From Floccularia luteovirens (Eukaryota > Basidiomycota > Agaricomycetes > Agaricales > Squamanitaceae): a stretch of DNA of 64,000 nt. The position numbers and the translations under genes were made by a program. The notes under the pieces are model-generated. The model saw only the letters and a program-made list of their open reading frames with translations. It had not been told where the DNA came from and ran no database searches. Below are positions 10,043 through 22,340 of this stretch, in pieces; the stretch's first letter is position 1, and the number at the start of each line of letters is the position of its first letter. Location of the stretch: NCBI GenBank assembly GCA_009739215.1, contig VSJF01000001.1, positions 2,852,001 through 2,916,000 on the forward strand, read 5' to 3'.

Positions 10043-11579
10043 CGTGCGTGTAGATAAGGTACAAGTCTCGACGCAATCTTTTTGAATGTTAAGTTGACCT
10101 CACACGACGCGTCGTATGGCGAACATACAAGAAGGCACTGAGTAATTGCCTTGTGGAATTCGAGCTGATGGATGTAGTGAAGAAAGAAAGTAATTGCAAG
10201 CTAACAAAATGCCTTCATTATATATGAAAAACGGGGGTGAAAGAGAAGCGCACATAGAACCAAACGCAATCACGTTGTCTGGACCATATCATCGCGGCAC
10301 ACCCCGAACATGATGTGCTCGAGTCAGATACCATGTCCTCTCCCACGAACAGTGACACTTCCCAGACATACGTTTCCAAGAAGGAAACAAACTGACGGGC
10401 GTGTGTTATAACAACACGTTGTTCGGGTGAATAGCAAGGTCGAGCTGTTCGAGCTCTCACTGGGCTAACCCATAGGCATGCCGCTTGTACGGCTAGGTCT
10501 CCAGAGGAGAACTATGTGATGCTTATTGCTCATCACAACCCGCTCTAAGCTGAGAAGCTGAGCAGGGTTAAAGGCTGCACCGTGACTACCAGTGGCGTAG
10601 GGAGATACGCCGTATGACCTGGAGTCTTTAGGACGGGCAAGGCTTTGGATGCGTCTCGAAAGAACGCGGGGATGGGTCGAAATTCTCCTTGTATTGCTTA
10701 TATAAAGGCCCTGTGGTTTTCCCATGTCATCCCACGCCCGACAGGAGAAGAATCGGAGAAATCGGATAGAAGAAATAATAGGTACAAAGTGTTTGCAATC
10801 ATATCTTTGGCATCAACACCATCATTATGCAGATGCCAGCAGTGGCGCAGAAATGGGGTTCCACATTTCAGACCAGCCATCTTAGTACTTAACGTAACTT
10901 TGCCACCGAATAACTCTGGGGACCAGTATTATTATAGCTCCGGGGCTATTTATGCGCAAACCAGTGAACTCCTCCTAGCACCATCACATGTGCAGTGCTA
11001 TTGGCTGCACAAAACGGCCGTCGCTCCCTCCGGTGACCGCTAGAGGTCAAACTTGGACTTGAATATCGCACGTGCATCCAGCCCGGTCAAGTAGAATGAT
11101 TACGCTTTGACGTTGAAACCCACATTCATCGGCCTCTGCTCCTCAAGCACCTCCATTGTATCATTTGGGCCTGATGGGCGCCGATTGAAACGCTCTCCTG
11201 CTTGTATTGTTACGGTGATGCGCCGGTCTTTGGAGCATTATGTTGATGCTTGGCAAGCCAACCAATGCGCCTGAATACGAATGCCTCGGAGGCGATACGT
11301 GATTTACTCATTATGACGCCAGCTTATCTTATCTGCCACTGTACTTATAGGAGTCATTCCGGTCCTACTTTGATTCTCCCAATCACTCTGGCCCACAGCC
11401 TACCTAGTCATTATATTTAAGCACTGCCGTGCCCATTTATTCCTGGGTTTTTCCTGCTGCTTCTCAGGTCTTAGCGTTATCTATACCTTTGACTCTTCTT
11501 GCCTTCCCTCCTTGTTCATTTAAACCCTTATTTCTGAACCCTTATCTCTTCTACTACTCGCATCTTAATTCTGCTTATC
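10043..11579. other. Intergenic: upstream of zinc-finger copy B and of the 11580 gene
   Basis: Left part belongs to duplication unit B. From about 10919 the sequence is unique, with no gene recognised. ttatatttaa at 11411-11420 is a plausible TATA element for the gene at 11580, and the following stretch is pyrimidine-rich, as expected of a fungal core promoter. Confidence 0.5.
10447..10606. repeat. Conserved noncoding block B
   Basis: Identical to 8345-8504. Similarity continues to about 10671 with a few changes (gatatgccgtgtaacc becomes gatacgccgtatgacc; the G-run before atg differs in length). Confidence 0.7.
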
Positions 11580-12240
11580 ATGTCGTCTACTTCATCTGCC
11601 AACTCAGACATCCACACCACAGTCCAAACTCTTCCTAAGGACAAACCAGACCCCCCAACATCCGGTTCTAAAGAGCAAGAGAAGGATTTCACCCCTCGCA
11701 ACCCGCTAGAGACCAAGGATATCCGTGCCACTTACCACGCAAGACAACGTGTGAAGAGAGGCCATGAGTTCGCAAAGTTGAGGTTTGACCCAGTGTGGAT
11801 TCCAAAGCTCTATCTTAGGAAGTCAGGATTTCTTGACCCATCCTCCAAAGACAAACCTTTCACACACCAGGATATGGAAGTATACGACGATGCATTGTCG
11901 CCTATGTCAGACTCATCAAGTAAGGCCGTCAGTGGGGGTGACCTCTTGTCTTCGACTAAGATAGAGGTCAACCTATCCGACCTTGTAGTGCACCGCAAGT
12001 CACGGAAGGGAACAGGTTTGTTTGTTAAATCCACCGATTAGCGACCGGAGCTAATAAGATGGCGTCATAGATGAGGATTTCGAAGTTATTCCGCACACCC
12101 GGTCTGTTATCGCGTTGGACGACAACATGACTTACGACACGGATATTGCTGAGCCTTGGGAACATGTTTTCAGAGTTGATGCAGAGGAATCTGCAGTGAA
12201 GAACCCCACTTATGCGAAGATTGTTTCACTCACCAACTAG
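11580..12240 (+). CDS. Hypothetical protein, Ser/Lys-rich
   Basis: Not recognised. Two exons, 11580-12015 and 12071-12240, give 201 residues. The intron (GTTTGT...CATAG) avoids an in-frame stop at 12039 and joins SRKGT to DEDFEVIPHTRSVIALDD; the protein ends VKNPTYAKIVSLTN. The N-terminal half is polar and charged (SGSKEQEKDFTPRNPLET, YHARQRVKRGHEFAKLRF), with no signal peptide or membrane segment. The middle has FDPVWIPKLYLRKSGFLDP, the most structured-looking part. A TATA-like element and a CT-rich leader precede the ATG, which supports expression. It may be a lineage-specific protein. Confidence 0.6.
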
Positions 12241-12977
12241 GAATAACAAATAACCTCCATTATTGCTATTAGAACATTTTCGATGAAACCAGATACTGAA
12301 ACAGGCTACCACGATACTCATCTATACCTTACTATGTGACTGAATTTGCTATTATACGGATTGATAACCATGTATTGTGTTGTACCACCATTTGTTGAAT
12401 GTTGTAGACTATGCTACATAATATGTATGTGACCTGGCACTTGATGGCATCAAAATTGTTAGGTTTTAGCAACTTGCCAACGCCTGATGTAGAATAATTC
12501 TTAATTAAAACTGGCAGTTTGGAACCATATTGCCGCATTCAAGCATGTACATGCATACATAAAGTGAATTGCGGAATGATCGTACACAAGGGGGTTTACT
12601 TTATAAGTATGTGAAGGAAACGGAAGCCGTATTGCGGGGATACATTTGTCCAACACACAGACGCTCAGACAAAAAGATATTGATATGTTTTCTATAAAAC
12701 GAACAAGGAGATGTGATTAGGATAAATTCGAAGTTTGACAGACAGCGTGTTTGTCTGTTCAAATCTGATCTCACGCTGGTTCGTCATCATCTTGTTGCCT
12801 CCTGGGGGGCCAAGCGGGCGTCTTTCTACCTTATACTTGTACTTATCCCTGCGCAACCTTACTCACTGTTACCGTCTCCCCCACTCCACCACCATAACGC
12901 GCGTGCTTGCAAGTGGTTTCAAAACCATCAGGAAATTAATTGAAACTGAATCAGAAACCTTACGAAGCGTGGCTTAA
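12241..12977. other. Intergenic: upstream of LAM-type gene
   Basis: No gene seen. The last 150 bp before the ATG at 12978 are CT-rich on the plus strand, consistent with a promoter and leader. Confidence 0.5.
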
Positions 12978-15900
12978 ATGCCGAATTTCTTATCAAAGTT
13001 TGTTAAAGCCGCCTCTCCAACTCATTCTCGAGATCGTTCGTTAGACCGGCGTTCCCTTGAAGCAAACAACCCGACAAATCGTAGTAGAGCAACATCCTTA
13101 GGAAACAATTCTTCCCAGGGGCAGTCCTACATTCAACGATCTCCCTCCACTACCAACATCTACTATCAAATCAGAAAAGATTCATATTCCAGCCATCACA
13201 AAAACTGCTCCAGGTCATAATTTAACAACTATTAACACTACTGACAGCAGCAGCTCTCAACCAAACGTTACCATTGTTCCCCCTTCTCCTCGTGCAACAG
13301 CTTCCAGCTTTTCGGAATCTGATCTGGATGAGCCGTCTGATCGGCAGCCTGACATGATCAAATCGGGTGCTGAGAAGTTATTAGATCGTACGACAACATC
13401 AGCATCAGGGTCACAAACAACACAAGAGGAAGACATCACACCTACACCCACGCCCACACCAACACCTACCACGGAGAAATCTCCAGCCCAACAAGATCAT
13501 CTTCTACAACATTCTTCCGTTCATAACGGCGCAGCACCTGTCAAGGAAACATCCGCCGCAATGGCACCATCTACTTTGGCACCTGCGCATGAAGTCCGTC
13601 GTACTACTTCCAACAAGTCACTGAATAAATCTCCTAAACCCATAGTCACTGGACTGCCGAATTCCTCGGATTCGACGCATGACGAGAATGGTCAAAACGG
13701 AACTTATGCTATGACGCCCATTGTGGAGTCTCCAACCGGTGTCCGCCCACCAGAATTTCCAACTCTGTCAGAACATACGCCGACATTTTTGTCTGTGAGA
13801 GACAACTCGGATGCGGTGTCATTGATGTCCACGAATACCAACAGTGGAAAGGAGAAAAAAAGACCTTGGAAGAGATCAACAACGAAGAAACCGACTGGTT
13901 TAGCGAGCGCTTTGGCAGCTTCTGGACTAGCAATGGCCAACCCTTCAATGTCTGCAGCTCAATCCGCTCAGATAAGCTCCCCAATTATAAACAGCCCACC
14001 ACAAAGTTCTAAAACATTGAACTCGTCAACCCCGTACCTCAGTCGCTCGCCAAACCAATCGACAAATCATGTTAAGGGCCGGTCAGATGAAATGTCACCC
14101 AAATCCTCGAGATCAAAACGATCTGTCTCAAGTACTTCTGGTAGAAGACGAACATCAATTTCTGTGCAAAGTGACAACATGTCTGATGTCTATGGTGACC
14201 CTCGAACCGAATACTATTCCGGGTTAGAGGAACTAAGTTCTGACGACGACCGTTCGGGCTCGGATGACGACCTCATGGATCTGGACGAGGATGATATTCC
14301 AGTCACTGGGTTTGCAGTTGCCAGCAACAAACGTACTGCAGACTTTCATGAGTTGTTCCCTGCGATCCCAGAAGGAGATTACCTCATAGAAGGTTAGTAT
14401 TCTCTCCTTCATTCATTCGTTTAGTTCTCACATGGAGTACGCTCCAGACTATGGCTGTGCATTGCAAAGAGAAATTCTTATTCAAGGGCGCATATACATA
14501 TCCGAGAACCATATCTGCTTCCATGCAAATATTTTGGGTTGGATAACAGATGTGAGTCAACTTTCATTGTCCTCATTGTCAGGGTGAAGTTGACAGTAAT
14601 CCGCAGCTCGTGATTCCTATATATGAGATTATTAGCCTCGAAAAGAAAATGACTGCTTTTGTCATTCCGAACGCAATTCAAATTACAACACGCCAAGCCA
14701 AATATTCATTTGCCTCATTCCTTTCGCGTGACACGACATTTGACGTAATACATAATATCTGGAGGTCAGCGAGGCCGACGGACGGTTTAAGTATTGGGAG
14801 TGGGAGGGGTTCGTTAGACCTACCCAGCTCGGTTGTGGATGACGCTGTTCAGGTTCAAAAAGGTGCCAAAATGAGGAAGGCTACACAGTGTCAGTGTGGA
14901 CACGACTCAAAGCACTATCATGAAACTGCGATGGAATCGGTGATCCCTGGTACACCAGATCGTATTCACAACCTTATGTTTGCAAGTGGGTTCATCAAGG
15001 AGTTCATGGTGGTCAATCAAAAGCTAACTGGTAAGTGTACTTCTTTCTCATCGGCCTCTTACTCTAATGTGTTCTGCCTAGATATTCAAATGGCGGACTG
15101 GGTTCCTTCCGAGGCAGGTTCGAACCTCCTTACGCGCAACATGTCATACATCAAACCACTGAACGGAAGTCTTGGTCCGAAGCAGACCAAATGTGAAATT
15201 AGAGATGAAATGGTGTTTTGTAATTTTGATGAATACGTCAGCACCGTCACAACAACGCGCACGCCAGAAGTACCTAGTGGGGGTGTTTTTGCAGTGAAGA
15301 CGCGGACTTGTATCATGTGGGCTAGTGCGGTATCTACTAGGATCATCGTCACAACTGAAGTGGAGTGGTCTGGGAGGAGTTTCATCAAGGGTACGAAATA
15401 TCATATGTTCTCTTACTATTCAGGGGCTAATTTTATTCTCTCACTAGGCATTATTGAACGATCTGCAATAGAAGGCCAAAAGTCATATCATTCAGAACTA
15501 GAGAAGGCCATGCGGGAATACATCAGCCAGCACCAATCCGAATTCATACCAGAAGGTGTCGATCCCGCCGTACTAGTAGTGGAAACCCCATCACCAGAGA
15601 CACAAGGCAACGGAACAGCACAAGTAAATGGGACTACCAAACCAGACTCGACGGATAAACAACGTGAGAAAGAGAGGAACCAGCGCAGCTTACAATGGGC
15701 GTATGACACATTCGCGGGCGCGGCTCAGGTCGGAAAGCAGAGTACGATGGTAGCGCTTGAGTTGATCCATGATGCGTGGGACCAGTCGTCGTCTACTACG
15801 ATCTTGATATTCTTGATCGTGATCTTGGTGATGAGTAATATATACACACTAATGCGCATGGGATCGCGCGAGGAGGCGGGGCGAAGGAAGGAGATGAAGA

Positions 15901-16181
15901 AGATGGAAGAAAGAGAGAAATGGGTCCAAGGCGTGGTTTCTGCCTTGTGGGATGAAATTTCCGCAGGCAAGAAGGAAGCAGGTGTGATAGGACATTCTCG
16001 CGCGAACTCGGATAGCACCGCAGCTCCTTCCCCGCTGAGACATGTGCCTGCGCCTGCCCATGGTAGTTGGGAGAATGAGGTAGCATATCTGAATCAGGTG
16101 CTGGATTCTGTCGAACAAAGGGCGAAGGCGATTCGAGAGAAGTTGGCGACGTATGAAGGGAAGCTGAATGGTTTAGATTAG
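12978..16181 (+). CDS. LAM/Ltc-type membrane-anchored sterol transfer protein (GRAM-VASt)
   Basis: Lam proteins sit in the ER at membrane contact sites and move sterols through their VASt domain. Order seen: a long disordered Ser/Thr/Pro N-terminus with a PTPTPTPTPT tract (coded near 13441-13470); a GRAM domain (RTADFHELFPAIPEGDYLIE, ISENHICFHANILGWITD, VIPIYEIISLEKKMTAFVIP); a VASt domain (about 14880-15540: NLMFASGFIKEFMVVNQKL, GSNLLTRNMSYIKPLNGSLG); a C-terminal membrane span (TTILIFLIVILVMSNIYTLM, about 15796-15855); and a charged coiled coil. Introns around 14394, 14560, 15031 and 15390 keep frame. An early intron is needed near 13080-13170 to join two frames; GTAGTAG...CCCAG (about 13083-13126) gives GSPTFNDLPPLP, but another junction is possible. 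Confidence 0.88.
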
Positions 16182-17140
16182 ATTATGGTTTTCCCATTCT
16201 TTCCGCTCCCTTTAGCGGCTTGGGCATTCCATAGGGATTAGGCGGTCGATCCGCAATAACACTCCTTTTTTTTTATTTTCATATTTGGTGATTTTCTGGT
16301 TTTATTGATGCTTGCAGATTGTTGTTTTTGATGTTCATGAGAAGGTTCAACATTCCATATTCGCATGCGAAGCTTTTTTTTTGCCTACTCTTTACGAAAT
16401 AGCTATGAACATACCCCCTGCTCTCCAATGTTCTAACGAATGTACTTTTAAATACTGGTCACATTTAGTATCAAGCTGTAGCTCAACACGTTCCGCTTAT
16501 ACATTTGGCGGTCTCTCCGTCTTGCTATTGTTCCCGTTATTATAAATTACTGTACAGATGTGGAATTAAATTGGGATAAAAGCCTAGACTTCGAGGAACA
16601 GGAACAAGCAGGAACGAAGCTAACGGAATCCTGGAATAAAAACATAAAAATACAATAACACCTACATAATAACACTCGCCCCATTGTTGTTGGGATTACA
16701 TATTTAAACGAGGCTGGATGTCATTTGCCCTCGGTTAGTGAGGAGGGGCCATGAAGTAAAATCTCTTTCTGAATTCTTGAACGCTGAATATTTCATCTCT
16801 TCTATGATCTACGACCGATAGTCAAAGCTGTAAGCCGGAAAATGAGGAGTGTTCAACTTTGGGATATAATAACTTGCAAGACCATTTTTACCCCGCTTTT
16901 AGCCAACCCAACGATGAGACACATAGCTTTATATCAAAGGGCACAGCAGCCACTCGAAGACCATTTGAAGCCAATTTAGTTATCGGGAAAGGACAGCTTG
17001 AAGTTTTGAAGATGATGGTCAGAAAATTGATGATGAAAAGGCCAATATGCTGTGAATAATCCATGAAACCAAATTTTAAATACTCGTGATCCCTAGGTCC
17101 ATATCCCACATAGTTAAATCATTCATTATCATTACCATCA
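16182..17140. other. Convergent intergenic between LAM and homeodomain genes
   Basis: No gene seen. AT-rich, with T-runs (16265-16280, 16373-16382), presumably 3' UTRs of both genes. A 66-codon open frame at 16859-17059 has no support. Confidence 0.5.
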
Positions 17141-18098
17141 CTAGGACCTCCGACCAAGCCCACACAAGGCTAGTGCTGCTCTCATCATGTCATCATCGTC
17201 GGCACCTTTTGGAAGCGACACGATCTGTCCCGAAACCAAACCACCACCCCCTGTAGCATCCTCTGACCACCTAACGTCTCCCTTTCCCCATGTACTTTCA
17301 GGCGTGATTGCTTCTACCTCTTCATCGTCTGTTAAGTCTAGATCCATAGTTGTATCAATTTCAGTTTTTTGTTTTGCACGAGTACGTGCCCCTGCATTGC
17401 CACTAGCAGCTGTAGGTAACGTCGCGCTTTTGTCTGCTATACGTGCCGCAGCACATGCCCACTCTAGTGTGCGTCGCGTGCGCGGATTTTTCCCGAATTC
17501 AACGTAGTCTCGCGCAAGAGGGCTATTAGGTGATGTGATTGGTGAAGAAGGCATATTATCCCAAATTGCAGCATTTGGATCACGCCTTCGTGACGGAGTT
17601 CGTGGAACCGGAGCCCGGAGCTCGGAACGAGAAGCTACACGATCTAATGAAAGGTGAGAGGAGGTACTACCGGCCGAGTTGCTTCTGTTCGAGAGGAATG
17701 GTGGAGAAGATGATGGACGTGCCAGCGGCCTACTATTATTGTTCGCTGCAGTATTAGAAGCAGCAGATTTTCGTTCCGTTTGTCGCTTATTCTGAAACCA
17801 TATAGTCACAGATTTAATCTCCCTGTTATTACGCGACTTCCATTAGTGAAGGTCCTAAGAGCACAAGACGTGTAAGACGTGTTACACACATTCCACCAGA
17901 CTTTGCGACATTTTCGCGTTCTTCCCGTGAAGGATGCGAGTTTTGGTGGAACAAATTTTCCAACATTGTAAGTTGTGCGTTGGTGAAGCGTTTACGCGTT
18001 CTTCGTAAACTTATGACGGCGGGAACGGTGGGAGCGGTCATTGTTTCATCAGAAGAGATACTGTTGGTAGAAGATGTACGCGATAGAGAAGGAGTCAT
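17141..18098 (-). CDS. Homeodomain transcription factor
   Basis: Nuclear DNA-binding protein. Exon 1 carries the first part of the homeodomain (SLRRTRKRFTNAQLTMLENL, FHQNSHPSREERENVAKSGG). The intron (GTGTGT...AATAACAG) splits the Met codon and is followed by EIKSVTIWFQNKRQTERKSA; the recognition helix core WFQNKR is intact. The rest is disordered and Ser/Pro-rich with an acidic patch (DLDLTDDEEVEAITPE) and ends RAALALCGLGRRS. The family includes fruiting regulators in mushrooms (hom-type genes), but the exact orthologue cannot be named from sequence alone. I chose the ATG at 18098 (MTPSLSRTSS); an in-frame ATG at 18131 would add MQPFLSLLLTI. Confidence 0.85.
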
Positions 18099-19224
18099 GA
18101 TTGTGAGCAGGAGAGAGAGAAAGGGTTGCACTGCATACAGGAATATTTATGTAACCTGCTGTACGTTGAATTCATGGTTGATGAAAACCAAACTCAACAC
18201 AAAGAGGCGCGTCGTTGATCACGTGGACGTGTATTTGTCACGCTCGTCCACTAGTGCCATCAGAAGCTCGACTAGAAGCTCCATCAAACAACCTTTTGCC
18301 ATTAATATTTCCCATTCAATACGTACCTGAATAAGAGAATCGAAGTCGTAACTGACGATCCTGCTCCAGGTAATATATACCTATACGAGTTTATGAGTGA
18401 GTTGCATATCCACAGGCAGCGGTCGAAAAAAAGAAACACCAGCCATGATCAGTCTTGCCGCTTGATGCAGGATGATAGCAAGGTTCGGAGACATGAACTC
18501 GAATGATCGGTGCTGTACTTCTTGGTATCATCCCCCATGATTCCAAATGAACTTTTGACCACTGGTGAACCTTGGTGTCAGAAATAGTATAGCCAAATGT
18601 CGCGACAGCCGCGAGAGATGAGGAAGAGCATCCTAGTATCCGATATCAGCTCCTCCTCGTGCTACTCGGAGCAGTTCTCATGCCCTGCAGACATTTCACA
18701 TCAGCGTGTCTTTGTAACTTTCTTTCCTTGATAAGATTGGGCCAAAAATTAAAGTTCTTGGATGGTGTCATTAGTGATAGTAGTCAAGTCAGGATATTTG
18801 GGGTTCAAGGACCTCAGTAAAATGTAAAATTGGCAGTGGGTTGGTACCAATGTTTGAATTTGAACTTTGAGAGCTTGGAGGACATCTGTTTATCGAAGGC
18901 CTCAAGGACAATGGATTTGTACTTATGGAACAACGATTGTGCCAATTACCGATTCCCCGGTTATTCATAGCACGCATGCTCCAGTCACATGTCTCTCCTA
19001 ATTACATGCTCCTGGAGTGTATTCGAGTACCCAGGCTTGCTAATATGCCAATGCCAAAGGATCTTGCTAAGAAGTTAGACTTCTTATCTTCTGAATATTC
19101 CTTTTAATCAACACAAGGCTCCTTTGACCCCGCGCAAAGCCCGCGCCTATATAATCCGCACATATATATCCCTTGCATCTATAAGCACCAATAGCTTATT
19201 TCCCTCTGTACCGTCCACACGACA
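18099..19224. promoter_or_regulatory. Intergenic between divergent homeodomain and amine oxidase genes
   Basis: Holds both promoters. TATATAAT at 19148-19155, 70 nt before the amine oxidase ATG, is a good TATA candidate. No gene was recognised; an open frame at 18925-19107 is not supported. Confidence 0.55.
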
Positions 19225-22121
19225 ATGTCTCCAGCTACTGAAGTCCCTGGTACAGCCACCAACACCAAAGTATCGACAAAAGAAATCCCAATTGCTTTTA
19301 AGCATCCTTTAGATCCGTTGACTCCAGATGAGGTGATTCATGTCTTTATTTTTAATCTGACAAGTCGCCTGACGAGCTCAATATAATAATTAGATTGTGG
19401 CTATTTGTCTCGCGGTGCGACACCATATCGCAGCCAAGACAGAGATAAAGGCCATAAAATTCATAATATGCAATCTTCTACCACCTCCAAAAAGAGCAGT
19501 ACTCGCGCATCTCGGGATACCTTTAAAGGTTGGTGCGCAACCAGAAGCACCCACTCCAATAGTAAGGAAGGCGGATGTCGAAGTACGTATTAGTCCATGT
19601 CTTCTGTGTCCTCTGCATATGTTTACTGACTAGTTCTAGTTTTTGGATCTTGTATCGGGGTATGTCTTTAATTGACTTTACGGATATACACGGAATATGA
19701 GATTTGTACCAGGCGCTGCCACAATGCCATCGTCTCCTTACAAAATGATGGAAACTGGGTTCTCGAACTTATCAACCTGCTTTCGAAAGAGTTGCAGCCT
19801 CAGATCACTGTTCAGGAGCTGATTGACTGTGAGAAGGTGGTTAAGGCTGATAAGCGGGTGCAAAAACTCGCTCGGGATGTTGGTATGTGTTCGAACAAAT
19901 GAAATGGGACGTCCATAAATACCATCTAATAGGTGTGTCTCCGGACCAAATATTTTGCGATGGATGGTCGATTGGGTATGATGAACGATTCCCACAAACT
20001 TTGCGCGTACAACAGGCCTTGCTCTTCGCGAGATTCTCAGAGCATGACAATCTATATGCTCATCCCATGGTTAGCTTTCTTACTTAAATCTTTGAAGTTA
20101 CCTATAGCTCAAACGAGATCAATCACAGGACTTTGTACCTGTAATCGATGCCATTAAAGATGAAGTAATTCATATCGGTAATCCACAATCCTATCTTGAC
20201 TTGCAGGAATAGTTCTCAAATTTTAGTCAGACTTTCCACCTCGATACAATGGTGGTTCTGGTGGTGCATCTCAGCTCAGCGTGCATAGCACGGCACCACC
20301 ACCTCTTGCGGCAGATTCATTTGGTGCTGCGAAGCGCGAACGTATACCACCGCCGAGGCAATCCTTTGACTTTTTGCCAGACCTCATGGCTAAGACAGAA
20401 GAGGGGGGCTTCAAACAAAGAACTGACTTAAAACCGTTACATATTGTGCAACCCGAAGGAGTTAGCTTCAAAGTCGACGGCAATGTCCTCGAATGGCAGA
20501 ATTGGAAGATGCATGTTGGTACGTATGCCGAAATTAAACTTCCTAAGTGTCATACTGAATTTGCCTTGATAGCGTTCAGCCACAGAGAGGGAATTGCTCT
20601 TTCGACTATCACTTACAATGACCATGGCGAAATCCGACCTATATTTTATCGACTCTCACTAGCTGAGATGGTTGTGCCATATGCTGCACCCGAACATCCT
20701 CATCCCCGTAAATTCGCTTTCGATGCGTAAGCATATTCCGTTACATTTTATTGGCAAATAATTCAAAACATTACCCAGCGGAGAATATGGTATGGGTACG
20801 ATGGCGAACGAATTGTCCCTTGGGTGTGATTGCTTGGGGCAGATACATTATCTGGTATGTTAAGTCACATTCATTTTGTTCGATGTCATCAGCTAATTTC
20901 CACTCTTAGCCTGGAGCGTTTGTTGCTCATGATGGAAGCGCCATGGTGATCAAAAATGTGATATGTATCCATGAAGAAGATTCAGGTGTTCTTTGGAAGC
21001 ACACGGATTACCGCCCAGGTGGTCGTTCCCAAACTGTTAGGCGAAGAAGGCTAGTTGTCAGCATGGTTTGCACGCTGGCAAATTATGGTGTGGATCAATT
21101 TTCTTCTCGTTCTTCAGTCTTCTCATAAATGGACAGAATATATTTGGAATTATTTCTTCTACCAAGATGGGAGTATCGAATTTGAAATTCGCCTGTCGGG
21201 AATTCTTCAAGTTTACGTTGCTGGTAAGGACGAACCCAACCCACACGGCACCACAGTTGCCCCGAATGTCAATGCCCATTATCATCAACACATGTTCTCC
21301 GTCCGGGTTGACCCTATGATCGACGGTTTAAATAATACAGTCATTGAGTCCGACATATTACCTCTTCCAAATGCGCCTACCGGCTCGGTGCCCAACTTTG
21401 CTGGAAATGCGTTCATATATCAAGATACAATTATCAAGAAGGAGTCCGGCCGCTCATATGATTACGAGAAAGAGAGAAGGTGGCGTATCGTGAATTCGCA
21501 GAGACAGCATTATGCGAGTGGCAGGGATGTTGGATATACCCTTGGTATTAAAGGTGGTGCTGCACCCATGATGCAACGTGAAGATTCATGGTCTGCACGC
21601 CGGGCTGCGTTCCTGAAGCACTCAGTTTGGGTGTGTCGAGACATGGAGGATGCGCAGGGACGTTGGGGAACTGAGCGCATGTGGCCTTCAGGCAAGCATG
21701 TACCTCAAACGAGAGATCAACCCGAGGACTCTATTGCGAAATGGGTTGAAGGTCAGGAGGGCGTTGTGGACGAGGACTTGTTGGTTTATTTGACTGTTGG
21801 TGAGTACCACATCAATTTACTATGAAATAAGCTCAGCGTCTCTTTAGGGACTACACACATTCCTAGACCTGAAGACTGGCCTGTGTACGTTTAACTGCCC
21901 CATTTTTTTGATATGTATAAATTGAATGCTTTTCTTTCCGAAATATTTGCAGGATGCCTGTGGAAATTTTGTCCGTCAGTTTCAAACCCAACTCGTTCTT
22001 CAAGACAAATCCGAGTATGGATGTACCAGGTACGAAGGATCCGCTTAGTGTCGCTGCCTTCAATGGCAACGCCATACATAACAATGGAAACGGAAGCGCT
22101 TGTCATAGTGGCCCAAACTGA
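19225..22121 (+). CDS. Copper amine oxidase (primary-amine oxidase, TPQ enzyme)
   Basis: Oxidises primary amines to aldehydes with release of NH3 and H2O2, using copper and a self-made topaquinone. Starts MSPATEVPGTATNTK and continues through AFKHPLDPLTPDE, then LLPPPKRAVLAHLGIPLK, GWSIGYDERFPQTLRVQQAL, YRLSLAEMVVPYAAPEHPHP, KFAFDAGEYGMG (contains the catalytic-base Asp region) and NVICIHEEDSGVLWKHTDYR. The cofactor Tyr is in CTLANYEYIWNYFFYQDG, created by splicing at 21087. Copper His residues are in NAHYHQHMFSV and GTTHIPRPEDWPVMP. There is no signal peptide; fungal members are often peroxisomal or cytosolic. About a dozen short introns, all resolving to family sequence. It ends GNGSACHSGPN. 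A TATA box lies upstream. Confidence 0.93.
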
Positions 22122-22340
22122 ACACTTTTTGCAAATGAATACGCCTTCCAGCTCTTCCTATGAATACACTGTATTATGTATAGCATGTTCTGTAGCAAAA
22201 TGGGAAAAGTCTATAAGGAGCTTGGATTGGTTCATTGAGCTTCGAGCGGGATGACGCATATGATGATGATATATCGTGTGATACATATCCTGTGACTAAT
22301 GATTTCCTTGCAAGCTAGTTGTTGAATACAACGACCTGCA

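Larger units (their letters stand above)
8842..10918. repeat. Tandem duplication unit B
   Basis: Second copy of the unit. It ends at gccaccgaataactctg near 10918; in unit A the same string near 8839 runs straight into the start of unit B. After that point the sequence is unique. Confidence 0.9.

Noticed and set aside
13257..13472. Minus-strand frame starting with Gly-Val repeats
   Set aside because: It is the antisense of the Pro-Thr repeat in the LAM-type gene.
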